DNA from: Alphaproteobacteria bacterium HGW-Alphaproteobacteria-1
GTDB lineage: Bacteria; Pseudomonadota; Alphaproteobacteria; Rhodobacterales; Rhodobacteraceae
Length of the DNA: 64,000 nt
Direction of reading: 5' to 3'
Assembly (NCBI GenBank): GCA_002842985.1
Contig: PHEQ01000006.1
Coordinates: forward strand, 1 to 64,000
The notes under the pieces are model-generated. The model was not told where the DNA came from, did not search any database, and saw only the letters and a list, made by a program, of their open reading frames with translations. Shown here one piece after another: positions 1-8,661 of the stretch; position 1 is the first letter of the stretch, and every line of letters starts with the position of its first letter. A program made the translations under genes and the position numbers.

Positions 1-102
1 CGCCGTCTTCGCCTCCTCCGCGCGAAGAACAACGCGCCCATCCGAAACCGGAGCCCCATAAGCCCGCAACAGCGCCTTCGCCTGATACTCGTGGATGTTC
101 AT
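1..102 (-). CDS. sucC: Succinyl-CoA synthetase (ADP-forming) beta subunit, 5' end only
   Basis: Only the first 34 codons lie in the window; the gene runs off the left edge. The translation begins [20 protein letters not shown], the typical start of the ATP-grasp beta subunit. With SucD it converts succinyl-CoA to succinate with substrate-level phosphorylation in the TCA cycle (cytoplasm). The ATG is at 100-102 on the minus strand. The likely Shine-Dalgarno GGGACAGG ends 3 nt before it and is part of a perfect hairpin (106-135). mdh lies upstream on the same strand, the usual mdh-sucCD-sucAB order of alphaproteobacteria, but a terminator-like hairpin and a 220-nt gap suggest that sucC has its own promoter. 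Confidence 0.93.
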   Translation of the reverse strand, partial: MNIHEYQAKALLRAYGAPVSDGRVVLRAEEAKTA

Positions 103-105
103 GAA

Positions 106-135
106 CCTGTCCCGTTTTGCTGTGATCGGGACAGG
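106..135 (-). promoter_or_regulatory. Leader hairpin covering the sucC ribosome-binding site
   Basis: A perfect 9-bp inverted repeat (106-114 CCTGTCCCG and 127-135 CGGGACAGG) with a 12-nt loop sits immediately upstream of the sucC ATG at 102. On the minus-strand mRNA the 3' arm is the only Shine-Dalgarno-like stretch before the start codon, so the folded form would hide it. This is seen directly in the sequence. A role in translational control is inference, and the hairpin could also just stabilise the message. Confidence 0.45.
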
Positions 136-210
136 TATAGGCACGGAATGACGGGCGAATTAAAGGATTTTTCGCCGCGATGGAAAATTTTCGCTGAAAT
201 TCTGCAATTT

Positions 211-239
211 GTGATCACACGAATAATTCCCGTGATCAC
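211..239. promoter_or_regulatory. Twin GTGATCAC palindromes upstream of sucC (candidate operator)
   Basis: Two identical 8-bp palindromes, GTGATCAC at 211-218 and 232-239, have centres 21 bp apart, i.e. two helical turns on the same DNA face. They lie in an AT-richer stretch 110-137 nt upstream of the sucC start, where a suc-operon promoter would be expected. Side-by-side palindromes two turns apart suit cooperative binding of a dimeric regulator. Which regulator is not evident. Confidence 0.35.
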
Positions 240-277
240 AAGAGGCGCCCAAACGGATTTTTCCGCCGGAAAAGGAA

Positions 278-304
278 TCAGGGCTGGATATGCTCCAGCC
301 CTGA
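278..304 (-). terminator. Probable rho-independent terminator of mdh
   Basis: A perfect 11-bp inverted repeat, TCAGGGCTGGA / TCCAGCCCTGA, with a 5-nt loop lies 22 nt beyond the mdh stop. On the minus strand it is followed by a pyrimidine-rich stretch containing TTCCTTTTCC. The T-tract is imperfect, so termination may be partial. Confidence 0.55.
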
Positions 305-325
305 TCTATGTATAATTGGCTTGCG

Positions 326-1408
<1,083 letters not shown>

Positions 1409-1439
1409 TCAACGGCCTTGCAAAACGGGGACTTGTCCG

Positions 1440-2192
1440 ATGGGGGTGACATGGGAGATCTTCGCCGCCGGGGTGTTTGCCGCGCTTTTCGCGGGGATCT
1501 CGAAAGGCGGATTCGGCTCTGGTGCGGCCTTTGCGGGGGCGGCGATTCTGGCGCTCGTGATGCCGCCGGGGGCGGCGCTCGGGATCATGCTGCCGCTGTT
1601 GATGGTGATCGACGTGGCGACGCTGCGGCCCTATTGGCGGCAATGGGGGCGCGAGGAGACGCGGGTGCTGGTGCTGGGCGGGCTGCCGGGCGTGGCACTT
1701 GGCATGGCGTTTTACCGGGTGGCCGATGCGGACCTGATGCGCGTGCTGATCGGTGCGCTCGCGGTGGGGTTCGTGCTGTGGCAACTGGCGGTGCGGGCGC
1801 GTCTGGTGCGCGGCGCGGCGCGGCCATTGCCGGTGGGGGCGGGTCTGCTGGCCGGGATGGTGGCGGGATTCACCAGCTTCGTGAGCCATGCGGGCGGGCC
1901 GCCTGCGGCGGTTTACCTCTTGTCGCGCGGGCTGGGCAAAACCGGGTTTCAGGCGACAACGGTGGCGGTATTCTTTGTGATCAATATCGCCAAGGCGGTG
2001 CCTTACGGCTTTCTTGGCCTCTTCACGCGCGAGACGCTGAGCGTCGCGCTGATGCTTGCGCCCTTTGCCCTGCTCGGCGCGTGGATCGGGGTGCGCGCGC
2101 ACCGGGTCGTGCCCGAGCGCGCGTTCTTTGCGATCACCTATGTGCTGTTGACGGTGACCGGGGCCAAGCTGATTTTCGACGGGCTGTGGTGA
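1440..2192 (+). CDS. TSUP-family (TauE/SafE) membrane transporter
   Basis: A 250-residue integral membrane protein with about seven or eight hydrophobic segments. The glycine-rich N-terminal motif (GISKGGFGSGAAF, near residue 20) and the second-half copy (GFTSFVSHAGGPP) are the two-fold repeat signature of the sulfite-exporter/TauE (TSUP) family. Members export or import sulfite, sulfoacetate or other organosulfur anions; the substrate cannot be told from sequence or context. Start chosen at the ATG 1440-1442, since upstream in-frame sequence reads back into the mdh promoter. Transcribed divergently from mdh and apparently monocistronic. Confidence 0.85.
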   Translation: MGVTWEIFAAGVFAALFAGISKGGFGSGAAFAGAAILALVMPPGAALGIMLPLLMVIDVATLRPYWRQWGREETRVLVLGGLPGVALGMAFYRVADADLMRVLIGALAVGFVLWQLAVRARLVRGAARPLPVGAGLLAGMVAGFTSFVSHAGGPPAAVYLLSRGLGKTGFQATTVAVFFVINIAKAVPYGFLGLFTRETLSVALMLAPFALLGAWIGVRAHRVVPERAFFAITYVLLTVTGAKLIFDGLW

Positions 2193-2370
2193 CCGCCACC
2201 TGAAGACATGCGGGCGACGGGATTGCCTTGCGGGTGAAAATGGCCTGAAGCGGTCATTTGCCAGTCTCGGGACGAGCCGCGCGGGGGCAAACCTCGAATG
2301 GCACCAACCAGGCCATATGCCGCCCGTCCCGGCACACGTTATTGATCTTTTGCCGGAAATCGACAACGCG

Positions 2371-2393
2371 CCCCGCGCCGCATGGACGCGGGG
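2371..2393 (-). terminator. Hairpin directly after the small exported protein gene
   Basis: A 7-bp GC-only inverted repeat (CCCCGCG / CGCGGGG, 9-nt loop) begins 1 nt beyond the stop codon of the minus-strand gene ending at 2395. There is no T-tract, so it is at best a weak intrinsic terminator or an mRNA 3'-end stabiliser. Confidence 0.3.
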
Positions 2394-2394
2394 C

Positions 2395-2697
2395 CTAGGC
2401 GTCGTTGCCGGGCACCGGCAGCGCGTCGGCCATGCTCTCATACGCCTGCCCCGCCGCAATCAGGCAGGTGATGCCGTTGGTGCCCGTGACCGTGATCGTC
2501 CAACTGCCCGAGGTATCGGAGGCAAACACCTCGATCACCGCGCCCTGCGATCCGAGTCCCATGGATTGCCGCGTCTCACCGTAAGCCTCAGCCAGGCGTT
2601 TCACCACGGCGTCGCGCGGGGCGCAGGCCGCGCCCTGCTGCGCCGAAACCGGCCCCGCAAGCGACGCCAAGGCCAGTGCCAGAACGTATCGGTTCAT
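2395..2697 (-). CDS. Small exported hypothetical protein
   Basis: 100 residues starting MNRYVLALALASLAGPVSAQ, a clear Sec signal peptide with probable cleavage after VSA-Q. The mature part has two cysteines (AACAPRD and ITCLIA) that could form a disulfide and no transmembrane segment, so it is probably periplasmic. A second ATG lies 6 nt upstream, but the GGGAAAGGG ribosome-binding site is better spaced (7 nt) for the start at 2697. Function unknown; similar short Cys-containing periplasmic proteins are common in Rhodobacteraceae. It is divergent from mcl2, with about 180 nt of shared promoter region. Confidence 0.75.
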   Translation of the reverse strand: MNRYVLALALASLAGPVSAQQGAACAPRDAVVKRLAEAYGETRQSMGLGSQGAVIEVFASDTSGSWTITVTGTNGITCLIAAGQAYESMADALPVPGNDA

Positions 2698-2878
2698 CGT
2701 CATACCCTTTCCCGGTTGGTCCCTGCCGTCGGAAAAATCATGCCGCAGAAGGCGTGAAGACTTGGTTAACGCAGAGTCACACCCGGCCGATGCTGCATCG
2801 CGGCAGAAACCGCTTGAACATTTCCGCCCAAAAATGGCATCCCTGCGCAAGAAAATTTCCCATATGCAAGGACAGATC

Positions 2879-3736
2879 ATGGCCGACACACATCCTTATC
2901 GTTCCGTGCTCTATATTCCCGGCTCCAAGGAGCGCGCGCTCGACAAGGCGCGCGGCCTGCCCGCCGATGCGATCATCTTCGATCTGGAGGACGCGGTCGC
3001 CCCCGACGCCAAGGCCGAGGCGCGCGCCACGCTGCGTGCGGCACTGCAAGAGGGCGGCTATGGGCGGCGCGCGAAAGTCGTGCGGATCAACGCGCTCTCG
3101 ACCGAATGGGGGCTGGCCGATGCGCGCGAATTTGCCGATGCCGGGGCCGATGCGATCCTTCTGCCCAAGGTCAACGCGCCCTCGGATATCGACACGCTGG
3201 CCGAAATCATCGGGCCAGACATGCCCGTCTGGGCGATGATGGAAACGCCGCTCTCGATCTTCAACGCGCGCGAAATCGCGGCGCATGCGCGCGTCGCGGG
3301 GCTGGTCGCCGGCACCAACGATCTGGCCAAGGACCTGCGGACGCGCGCGCAGCCCGACCGGATGCCGCTCATGCTGACGTTGCAAACCATCGTCTTGGCG
3401 GCGCGCGCGGCGCGGATCGTGGCGGTGGACGGGGTCTATAACCGGTTCAAGGACGAGGAGGGACTGCGCGTGGAGTGCGAACAGGGCCGCGATCTGGGCT
3501 TCGACGGCAAGACCCTCATCCATCCCGCGCAGATCGACATCGCCAATGCCGCCTTTGCCCCCACGGAGGCGGAAATCGAACTGGCCGAACGCCAGATTGC
3601 CGCGTATGAAGAAAGCCGAGCCTCGGGTCAGGGGATCGCGGTCGTGGACGGGCAGATCGTCGAGAATCTGCATGTGGTGACGGCGCAGCGCATCCTTGCA
3701 CAGGCCCGGGCGATACGCGATCTGGCAGCGGAGTAG
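2879..3736 (+). CDS. mcl2: (3S)-malyl-CoA thioesterase (CitE-like)
   Basis: Hydrolyses (S)-malyl-CoA to malate and CoA, completing the glyoxylate plus acetyl-CoA to malate step of the ethylmalonyl-CoA pathway. The 285-residue protein has the HpcH/HpaI/CitE TIM-barrel motifs RSVLYIPGSKERALDKA, IIFDLEDAV (metal/CoA region), METPLSIFNA and GTNDLAKDL, and ends with the HPAQI motif. Its start and length match Rhodobacter sphaeroides Mcl2 rather than the longer lyase Mcl1. ATG at 2879 is preceded by AAGGA with good spacing. The nnrU-like gene begins 4 nt after its stop, and the operon ends in mesaconyl-CoA hydratase of the same pathway. The lyase versus thioesterase assignment rests on family resemblance only. 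Confidence 0.87.
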   Translation: MADTHPYRSVLYIPGSKERALDKARGLPADAIIFDLEDAVAPDAKAEARATLRAALQEGGYGRRAKVVRINALSTEWGLADAREFADAGADAILLPKVNAPSDIDTLAEIIGPDMPVWAMMETPLSIFNAREIAAHARVAGLVAGTNDLAKDLRTRAQPDRMPLMLTLQTIVLAARAARIVAVDGVYNRFKDEEGLRVECEQGRDLGFDGKTLIHPAQIDIANAAFAPTEAEIELAERQIAAYEESRASGQGIAVVDGQIVENLHVVTAQRILAQARAIRDLAAE

Positions 3737-3740
3737 CGCA

Positions 3741-4286
3741 ATGACCTATCTCATCCTCGGACTGATACTCTGGACCGCCGCGCATCTGTTCAAGCGCCTG
3801 GCACCGGAATTGCGCGAGAGGATGGGCACGGCGGGCAAGGGGCTGGCGGCGGTGGGTGTCCTCGCCGGTCTGGGACTGATGGTCGTGGGCTATCGGCAGG
3901 CGGAGTTCGTGAATGTCTGGTTCCCACCCGCCTGGACGGTGCATGTCAACAACCTCATGATGCTGGGCGCAGTGTTCCTTTACGGCATGAGCGCCACCAA
4001 GGGGCGGCTGCGCGGCGCGATGCGCCATCCGCAACTGACCGCCGTCAAGGTCTGGGCCGTGGCGCATCTGCTGGTGAATGGCGATCTTGCCTCGCTTGTC
4101 CTCTTTGGCGGCTTGCTTGGCTGGGCAGTGCTGGAGGTGGTGATCATCAACCGCGCCGAAGACTGGAACCGCCCGAAACCGGGCGAGGCCAAGCGCGATA
4201 TCCTGCTGGTGATCATCACGCTGGTGCTGTTCTTCGTCATGACCTTTGTCCACAACTGGCTGGGCGTCTGGCCATTTCCGGGGTAA
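3741..4286 (+). CDS. NnrU-family membrane protein
   Basis: 181 residues with about five transmembrane segments. It starts MTYLILGLILWTAAHLFKRL and contains LRGAMRHPQLTAVKVWAVAHLLVNGD, split by a short charged loop; its HP and WAVAHLL(V/A)NGD core is typical of the NnrU family. NnrU was first seen beside denitrification genes, but its biochemical role is unknown, and here no nitrogen-oxide gene is nearby. It starts 4 nt after mcl2 and is followed 4 nt later by the DUF1737 gene, so it belongs to the mcl2-mch operon. A role in the acetyl-CoA assimilation pathway is not established. Confidence 0.85.
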   Translation: MTYLILGLILWTAAHLFKRLAPELRERMGTAGKGLAAVGVLAGLGLMVVGYRQAEFVNVWFPPAWTVHVNNLMMLGAVFLYGMSATKGRLRGAMRHPQLTAVKVWAVAHLLVNGDLASLVLFGGLLGWAVLEVVIINRAEDWNRPKPGEAKRDILLVIITLVLFFVMTFVHNWLGVWPFPG

Positions 4287-4290
4287 GCCC

Positions 4291-4494
4291 ATGCAAATTT
4301 ACCGGTTTCTCACGGCCGACGACACGTCGGCCTTCTGTCACAAGGTGACCGCCGCGCTCAACAAGGGCTGGTCGCTCCATGGCAGCCCCACCTATGCGTT
4401 CGACGCGGCCAATGGCGTGATGCGCTGCGGGCAGGCGGTGGTCAAAGAGGTGCCCGGCACCTATTCCGCCGACATCAAGCTGGGGGAGCAGTGA
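4291..4494 (+). CDS. DUF1737 small protein
   Basis: 67 residues (MQIYRFLTADDTSAFCHKVT...), soluble, with the DUF1737 pattern: an N-terminal YRFLTADD strand, a helix, and GWSLHGSPTYAFD followed by CGQAVVKEV. Family members are short cytoplasmic proteins of unknown function. It lies between the nnrU-like gene (4-nt gap) and mch (2-nt gap), so it is very probably co-translated with them. Similar embedding in mcl2-mch operons of relatives would point to an accessory role, but no activity can be inferred. Confidence 0.82.
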   Translation: MQIYRFLTADDTSAFCHKVTAALNKGWSLHGSPTYAFDAANGVMRCGQAVVKEVPGTYSADIKLGEQ

Positions 4495-4496
4495 CC

Positions 4497-5528
4497 ATGG
4501 CCAAGACCAATCCGGGCCGTTTCTTCGAGGATTACCGGCTGGGCGAGGTCATCCGACACGCGGTGCCCCGCACCGTCTCGGGGGGCGAGCGCGCGCTCTA
4601 TCATGCGCTCTACCCCGCGCGTCATGCGCTCTATTCGTCGGACGCGTTTGCCCGCGCCTCTGGCCTGCGCGCCAGCCCGCTTGACGATCTGGCGGCGTTT
4701 CACCTCGTCTTCGGCAAGTCGGTGCCGGATATCTCGCTCAATGCCGTGGCCAATCTCGGCTATGCCGAGGCGCGCTGGCTGCGGCCCGTCTGGCCCGGCG
4801 ACACGCTCGCCTCGCAATCCGAGGTAATCGGGCTCAAGGAAAACTCCTCTGGCAAGACCGGGGTGGTCTATGTGCGCACCTCGGGCACCAACCAGCATGG
4901 CGAGACGGTGATGGAGTTCGTCCGCTGGGTGATGGTGCGCAAGCGCGACAGCGCCGCCCCCGCTCCCGCGCCAGTGGTGCCTGTGCTTGCGCCTGCGGTG
5001 GCGGCGGGCGATCTGGTCATCCCCGACGGCCTCGACTTCACGCGCTACGATTTCGCGCTTGCCGGAGAGCCGCATCGCTGGGGCGATTACACGGTGGGCG
5101 AGCAGATCGACCACGTGGACGGCGTGACCATCGAGGAGGCCGAGCACATGCTGGCCACGCGCCTGTGGCAGAACACCGCCAAGACCCATTTCGACGCAAG
5201 CCTGCGAGAGGATGGCAAGCGGCTCATGTATGGCGGGCATGTCATCTCGATGGCGCGCGCGCTGTCGTTCAATGGCCTCGCCAATGCGCAGATGATCGTG
5301 GCCGTCAATGCCGGGTCCCATGCCAACCCCTGCTTCGCGGGCGACACGCTGCGCGCCTGGTCCGAGGTGCTGGACCGCGCCGAGACGACCGCGCCGGGGG
5401 TGGGCGCACTGCGCCTGCGGCTGGTCGCCACGAAGGGCGGCGCACCGTTCACGCTGCGCGGCGAGGACGGCAAATACCTGCCGCATGTCCTGCTCGATCT
5501 CGATTACTGGGTGCTTGTGCCGCGCTGA
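4497..5528 (+). CDS. mch: Mesaconyl-C1-CoA hydratase (beta-methylmalyl-CoA dehydratase)
   Basis: Converts mesaconyl-CoA to erythro-beta-methylmalyl-CoA in the ethylmalonyl-CoA pathway. 343 residues, the size of the known Rhodobacter enzyme, built as two MaoC-like hot-dog halves: residues about 10-150 (GRFFEDYRLGEVIRH, VSGGERALYHALYPARHALYSS) and 190-340 (YTVGEQIDHVDG, GGHVISMARAL, AGDTLRAWSEV). ATG at 4497 has GGAG 8 nt upstream; an alternative GTG at 4491 sits too close to it. Last gene of the mcl2 operon and convergent with the Nudix gene (6-nt gap). With mcl2 and meaB nearby, it shows that this organism assimilates C2 units by the ethylmalonyl-CoA route. Confidence 0.9.
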   Translation: MAKTNPGRFFEDYRLGEVIRHAVPRTVSGGERALYHALYPARHALYSSDAFARASGLRASPLDDLAAFHLVFGKSVPDISLNAVANLGYAEARWLRPVWPGDTLASQSEVIGLKENSSGKTGVVYVRTSGTNQHGETVMEFVRWVMVRKRDSAAPAPAPVVPVLAPAVAAGDLVIPDGLDFTRYDFALAGEPHRWGDYTVGEQIDHVDGVTIEEAEHMLATRLWQNTAKTHFDASLREDGKRLMYGGHVISMARALSFNGLANAQMIVAVNAGSHANPCFAGDTLRAWSEVLDRAETTAPGVGALRLRLVATKGGAPFTLRGEDGKYLPHVLLDLDYWVLVPR

Positions 5529-5534
5529 GCGGGG

Positions 5535-5993
5535 TCAGAAGGCGCGCAGGATGTCCTGCAATTCGGGCTCTTCCACCATCTGCGCGGCCTTTTTCGGGCG
5601 CACCCAGAGGCGTTGACGCTGGCCCGCCTCGGGAAAGGTGTCGGCCAGACCATCCGCACGCAACCGCACCTTGTAAACCTGCGCAACCAGGAGCACGCCG
5701 CTGCCATCCTTGAGGATCTTTTCATAGCGATACTGCCCGCAGGGCCGCGCCTTGTCGGCCTCGGCGCGCACGCCCGCCTCCTCCCAGGCCTCGCGCAGCG
5801 CCGATTGCGCAGGCGTCAGCCCCTCGATGGGCCAGCCCTTGGGCACGATCCAGCGCCCGGTGTCGCGGCTGGTGATGAGCAGGATCTCTTTTTGTCCCTT
5901 CACCTTGCGCCAGCAAATCGCCGCGACCTGCATGTCGGGCGGGTGCGTCGCCTCTGCGCCAGCGCGCACGGCAAGAGAGGACATCTTGACCAT
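5535..5993 (-). CDS. Nudix hydrolase
   Basis: 152 residues with a Nudix box ending REAWEEAGV, preceded by VPKGWPIEGLTP. The first glutamate of the canonical GX5EX7REUXEEXGU signature is replaced by Leu, as in diphosphoinositol-polyphosphate-phosphohydrolase-like bacterial members with a PKGW motif. The three metal-binding carboxylates of REAWEE are kept, so it is likely active on a nucleoside or inositol diphosphate, substrate unknown. Start set at 5993 (MVKMSSL), which has AGGG upstream; an upstream ATG at 6023 lacks a ribosome-binding site. Convergent with mch; its upstream neighbour on the same strand is hrpB (about 80 nt away). Confidence 0.85.
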   Translation of the reverse strand: MVKMSSLAVRAGAEATHPPDMQVAAICWRKVKGQKEILLITSRDTGRWIVPKGWPIEGLTPAQSALREAWEEAGVRAEADKARPCGQYRYEKILKDGSGVLLVAQVYKVRLRADGLADTFPEAGQRQRLWVRPKKAAQMVEEPELQDILRAF

Positions 5994-6073
5994 TCGGAAC
6001 CCTGCTCGGGAGTTGCAATCCATTTATTCGCTAGGCCTATGATTTAAGCGTAAATAACCCACTTTGCAAATCA

Positions 6074-8524
6074 CTAAGTGTTGCGGGGCTTGGCGCGCAG
6101 CGTCGGGTCGGCAACGGTCGGGTCCTCGGGCCAGGGGTGCCGGGGATAACGGCCGCGCATCTCCTTGCGCACCTCCGCATAGGAACTGGCCCAGAACCCC
6201 GGCAGGTCCATCGTCGTCTGAAGCGGCCTGCCCGCCGGCGACAACAGCGTGACCCGCAGCGGCGTGCCAGCCACAGCCGGATGGGCGGTCTGGCCGAACA
6301 TCTCTTGCAGGCGCAGCGTGATCTCGGGCGCCTCGCCGGAATAGTCGATGGGGATCCGCCGCCCCAGCGGCGTGGTGAACTGGTCCGGCACGGCCCGGTC
6401 GAGCGCCTGGCGCTCATTCCATGACAGCATCGCCTCTAGCGCCGGGGCAATGTCGAACCCGCGCCAGTCCCCGGCGGTTGTCACACCGCCCAGATGCGGC
6501 AGGAGCCACGCCTCCAGCCCCGCCATCAGCGCCGCCTCTCCCATGTCGGGCAGGGACGGGTCGTCCGCGCGCAGAAGCGTCACGCGTGCCGCCAGCCGCC
6601 GCGCGGGCGCGCTCCAGACCAGCCCCAGATCGCGCACGCCCTCGAGCATGGCGCGCGCCACCGCCTCGCGGGGCGCCTCGGGCCACGTCCGGTCATCAAG
6701 CACCAACGCGCCAAGCCGCTCCTGCCGCCGCGCCACAACACGGCGCGCGCGCCGGTCCCAGGCGCAGACATCGTGCCAGACGATGCGGTCGGCATAAAGG
6801 CTGCGGATCTCGGCCTCGGATATGGCGATGGCCTGCCGGATGCGCGCCTCGCGCGGGTCGCCGTCCAGATCCGTCGCCACGATGAGCCGCGCCCCCGCCA
6901 GCGGATCGCCCTCGGGCATCACCGCCCCCTTGCCGCCCGACAGCACGAAGCGCGGCGCGGCGCCCTTGCGCCGCAGCCCGATGCGGTCCGGATAGGCCAG
7001 CGCGGCCATCTCCGCCGCACTCTGCCCGCCGTCACGACCCTTCGCCTGTGCGCGCAGGCGTCTGGCCTCGGTGCGGATACGCTCAACCGTGCCGCGATGC
7101 GCCTCCCACGGATGACGCTCGCCATAGCCGCGCGGATCGCGCACCGCCCCGAGTCGGAGCGCAAGATCCACAGGCGCGGCACGCGGCAGCGGGTCGCGCT
7201 CGCCCAGAAGGGCGGCCAGGTCGGCGGCCCCCGGCCCCGCCACGCTCAGCATATGCGCCAGACGCGGATGCAAGGGCAGCGCGGCAAGGGCGCGGCCATG
7301 CGCGGTGATCGCCCCCCTTGCGTCGAGCGCACCGAGATCGGCGAGCAGCGCGCGCGCCTCGGCAAAGCCGCCGGGATTGGGTGGGGTGAGGAAGGGCAGC
7401 GCCTCGGGCGCGGCCCCCCAGAGCGCCAGGTCAAGCGCCAGCCCGGTCAGGTCCGCCACAGCGATCTCGGGCGGCGGAAAAGGCGCGAGCGCCCCCTCCT
7501 CGCCCCGCGTCCAGAGCCGGTAGCAGACCCCTTCAGCCACGCGGCCCGCCCGCCCTGCCCGCTGCGCGGCCTCGGCGCGGGTCACCCGTTCGGTCACCAG
7601 CCGCGCCATGCCCGAACCGGGATCGAAACGCGCGCGGCGCGCACGGCCCGCATCAATCACCACGCGGATATCCTCGATGGTCAGCGAGGTCTCGGCGATG
7701 GCGGTCGCAAGCACCACCTTGCGACCCTGCGCCGTGGGGGCGATGGTGGCGCGTTGCGCGGCAAAGTCCATCGCGCCGAAGAGCGGCCGGATCTGGCACT
7801 CGGGCGGCAGGCGGCCTTTCAACGACGCCTCGGTGCGGCGAATCTCGCCCTCGCCGGGCAGGAAGACAAGCACGCCGCCCGCCGTCTCGGCCACGGCCCG
7901 CGCCACAAGATCGGCCACGGCCTCGGGCAGGCGCGCGCCCTTCGGCAGGGGACGCTCCAGCCAGCGGGTCGTCACCGGAAAGACGCGCCCCTCGGAGGTG
8001 ATCACCGGCACATCCCCCATCAGCGCCGCCACCGGCTCGGCGTCGAGCGTGGCCGACATGACCAGGAGCATCAGGTTTTCGCGCAAGGCCCCCGCCACCT
8101 CGAGGCAGAGCGCAAGGCCGAGATCGGCATTGAGCGAGCGCTCGTGAAACTCGTCGAAAATGACCGCGCCCACGCCGGGCAGATCAGGCGCGCTCTGGAT
8201 CATGCGGGTGAGGATCCCCTCGGTCACCACCTCGATGCGGGTCGCGCGCGACACCCGCGCCTCGCCCCGGATGCGGTAGCCCACCGTCTCGCCCACCGTC
8301 TCTCCGAGGCTCTCGGCCATGCGCTCGGCGGCGGCGCGCGCGGCAAGGCGGCGCGGCTCCAGCATCACGATACGCCCCGCGACCAGCCCCGCGCGCAGCA
8401 TCTCGAGCGGCACAACCGTGGTCTTGCCCGCCCCGGGCGGGGCCTGCAACACCGCGCGCCCCCGCGCGCGCAAGGCGGCAAGAAGGTCGGGGATGGCATC
8501 AAGGATGGGCAGTCGCGGGCTCAT
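6074..8524 (-). CDS. hrpB: ATP-dependent helicase HrpB
   Basis: DEAH-family helicase of 816 residues, normal length for HrpB. The RecA1 domain has Walker A QAPPGAGKTT, the DEFH box in FDEFHERSLNADL and SATLD. RecA2 has the QRAGRAGR motif VI, followed by HA2/ratchet sequence and the C-terminal HrpB-specific region (WLLPHLGG...). Presumed RNA helicase; its exact substrates are unclear in alphaproteobacteria. The start at 8524 (MSPRLPILDAIPDLLAAL) is preferred over a longer in-frame ATG because homologues begin here. Divergent from meaB with a 137-nt gap that contains the recurrent GAGTATTTTTGGAAC-type motif. Confidence 0.95.
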   Translation of the reverse strand: MSPRLPILDAIPDLLAALRARGRAVLQAPPGAGKTTVVPLEMLRAGLVAGRIVMLEPRRLAARAAAERMAESLGETVGETVGYRIRGEARVSRATRIEVVTEGILTRMIQSAPDLPGVGAVIFDEFHERSLNADLGLALCLEVAGALRENLMLLVMSATLDAEPVAALMGDVPVITSEGRVFPVTTRWLERPLPKGARLPEAVADLVARAVAETAGGVLVFLPGEGEIRRTEASLKGRLPPECQIRPLFGAMDFAAQRATIAPTAQGRKVVLATAIAETSLTIEDIRVVIDAGRARRARFDPGSGMARLVTERVTRAEAAQRAGRAGRVAEGVCYRLWTRGEEGALAPFPPPEIAVADLTGLALDLALWGAAPEALPFLTPPNPGGFAEARALLADLGALDARGAITAHGRALAALPLHPRLAHMLSVAGPGAADLAALLGERDPLPRAAPVDLALRLGAVRDPRGYGERHPWEAHRGTVERIRTEARRLRAQAKGRDGGQSAAEMAALAYPDRIGLRRKGAAPRFVLSGGKGAVMPEGDPLAGARLIVATDLDGDPREARIRQAIAISEAEIRSLYADRIVWHDVCAWDRRARRVVARRQERLGALVLDDRTWPEAPREAVARAMLEGVRDLGLVWSAPARRLAARVTLLRADDPSLPDMGEAALMAGLEAWLLPHLGGVTTAGDWRGFDIAPALEAMLSWNERQALDRAVPDQFTTPLGRRIPIDYSGEAPEITLRLQEMFGQTAHPAVAGTPLRVTLLSPAGRPLQTTMDLPGFWASSYAEVRKEMRGRYPRHPWPEDPTVADPTLRAKPRNT

Positions 8525-8574
8525 CCCCCGCTTATCGGACAGCCGCACGCGCTTGGCCAGAGGCGCGGCCGCGT

Positions 8575-8595
8575 TTCACTGTTCCAAAAATACTC
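8575..8595 (-). repeat. Recurrent intergenic motif, copy 1 (GAGTATTTTTGGAAC...)
   Basis: On the minus strand this reads GAGTATTTTTGGAAC followed by AGTGAA. A second copy, 18 of 21 bases identical, lies at 23746-23766. Both are intergenic and in the same orientation relative to the window. Similar GAGTATTTTT...GAA strings are, from general familiarity, frequent between genes in Rhodobacteraceae genomes. The function is unknown. Confidence 0.45.
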
Positions 8596-8661
8596 ACCTC
8601 CCCCGCTCTGGACACGCGCCGCCACCCGAGGCAAGAAGACCCCGCACCAAAGGGCGGCCCC

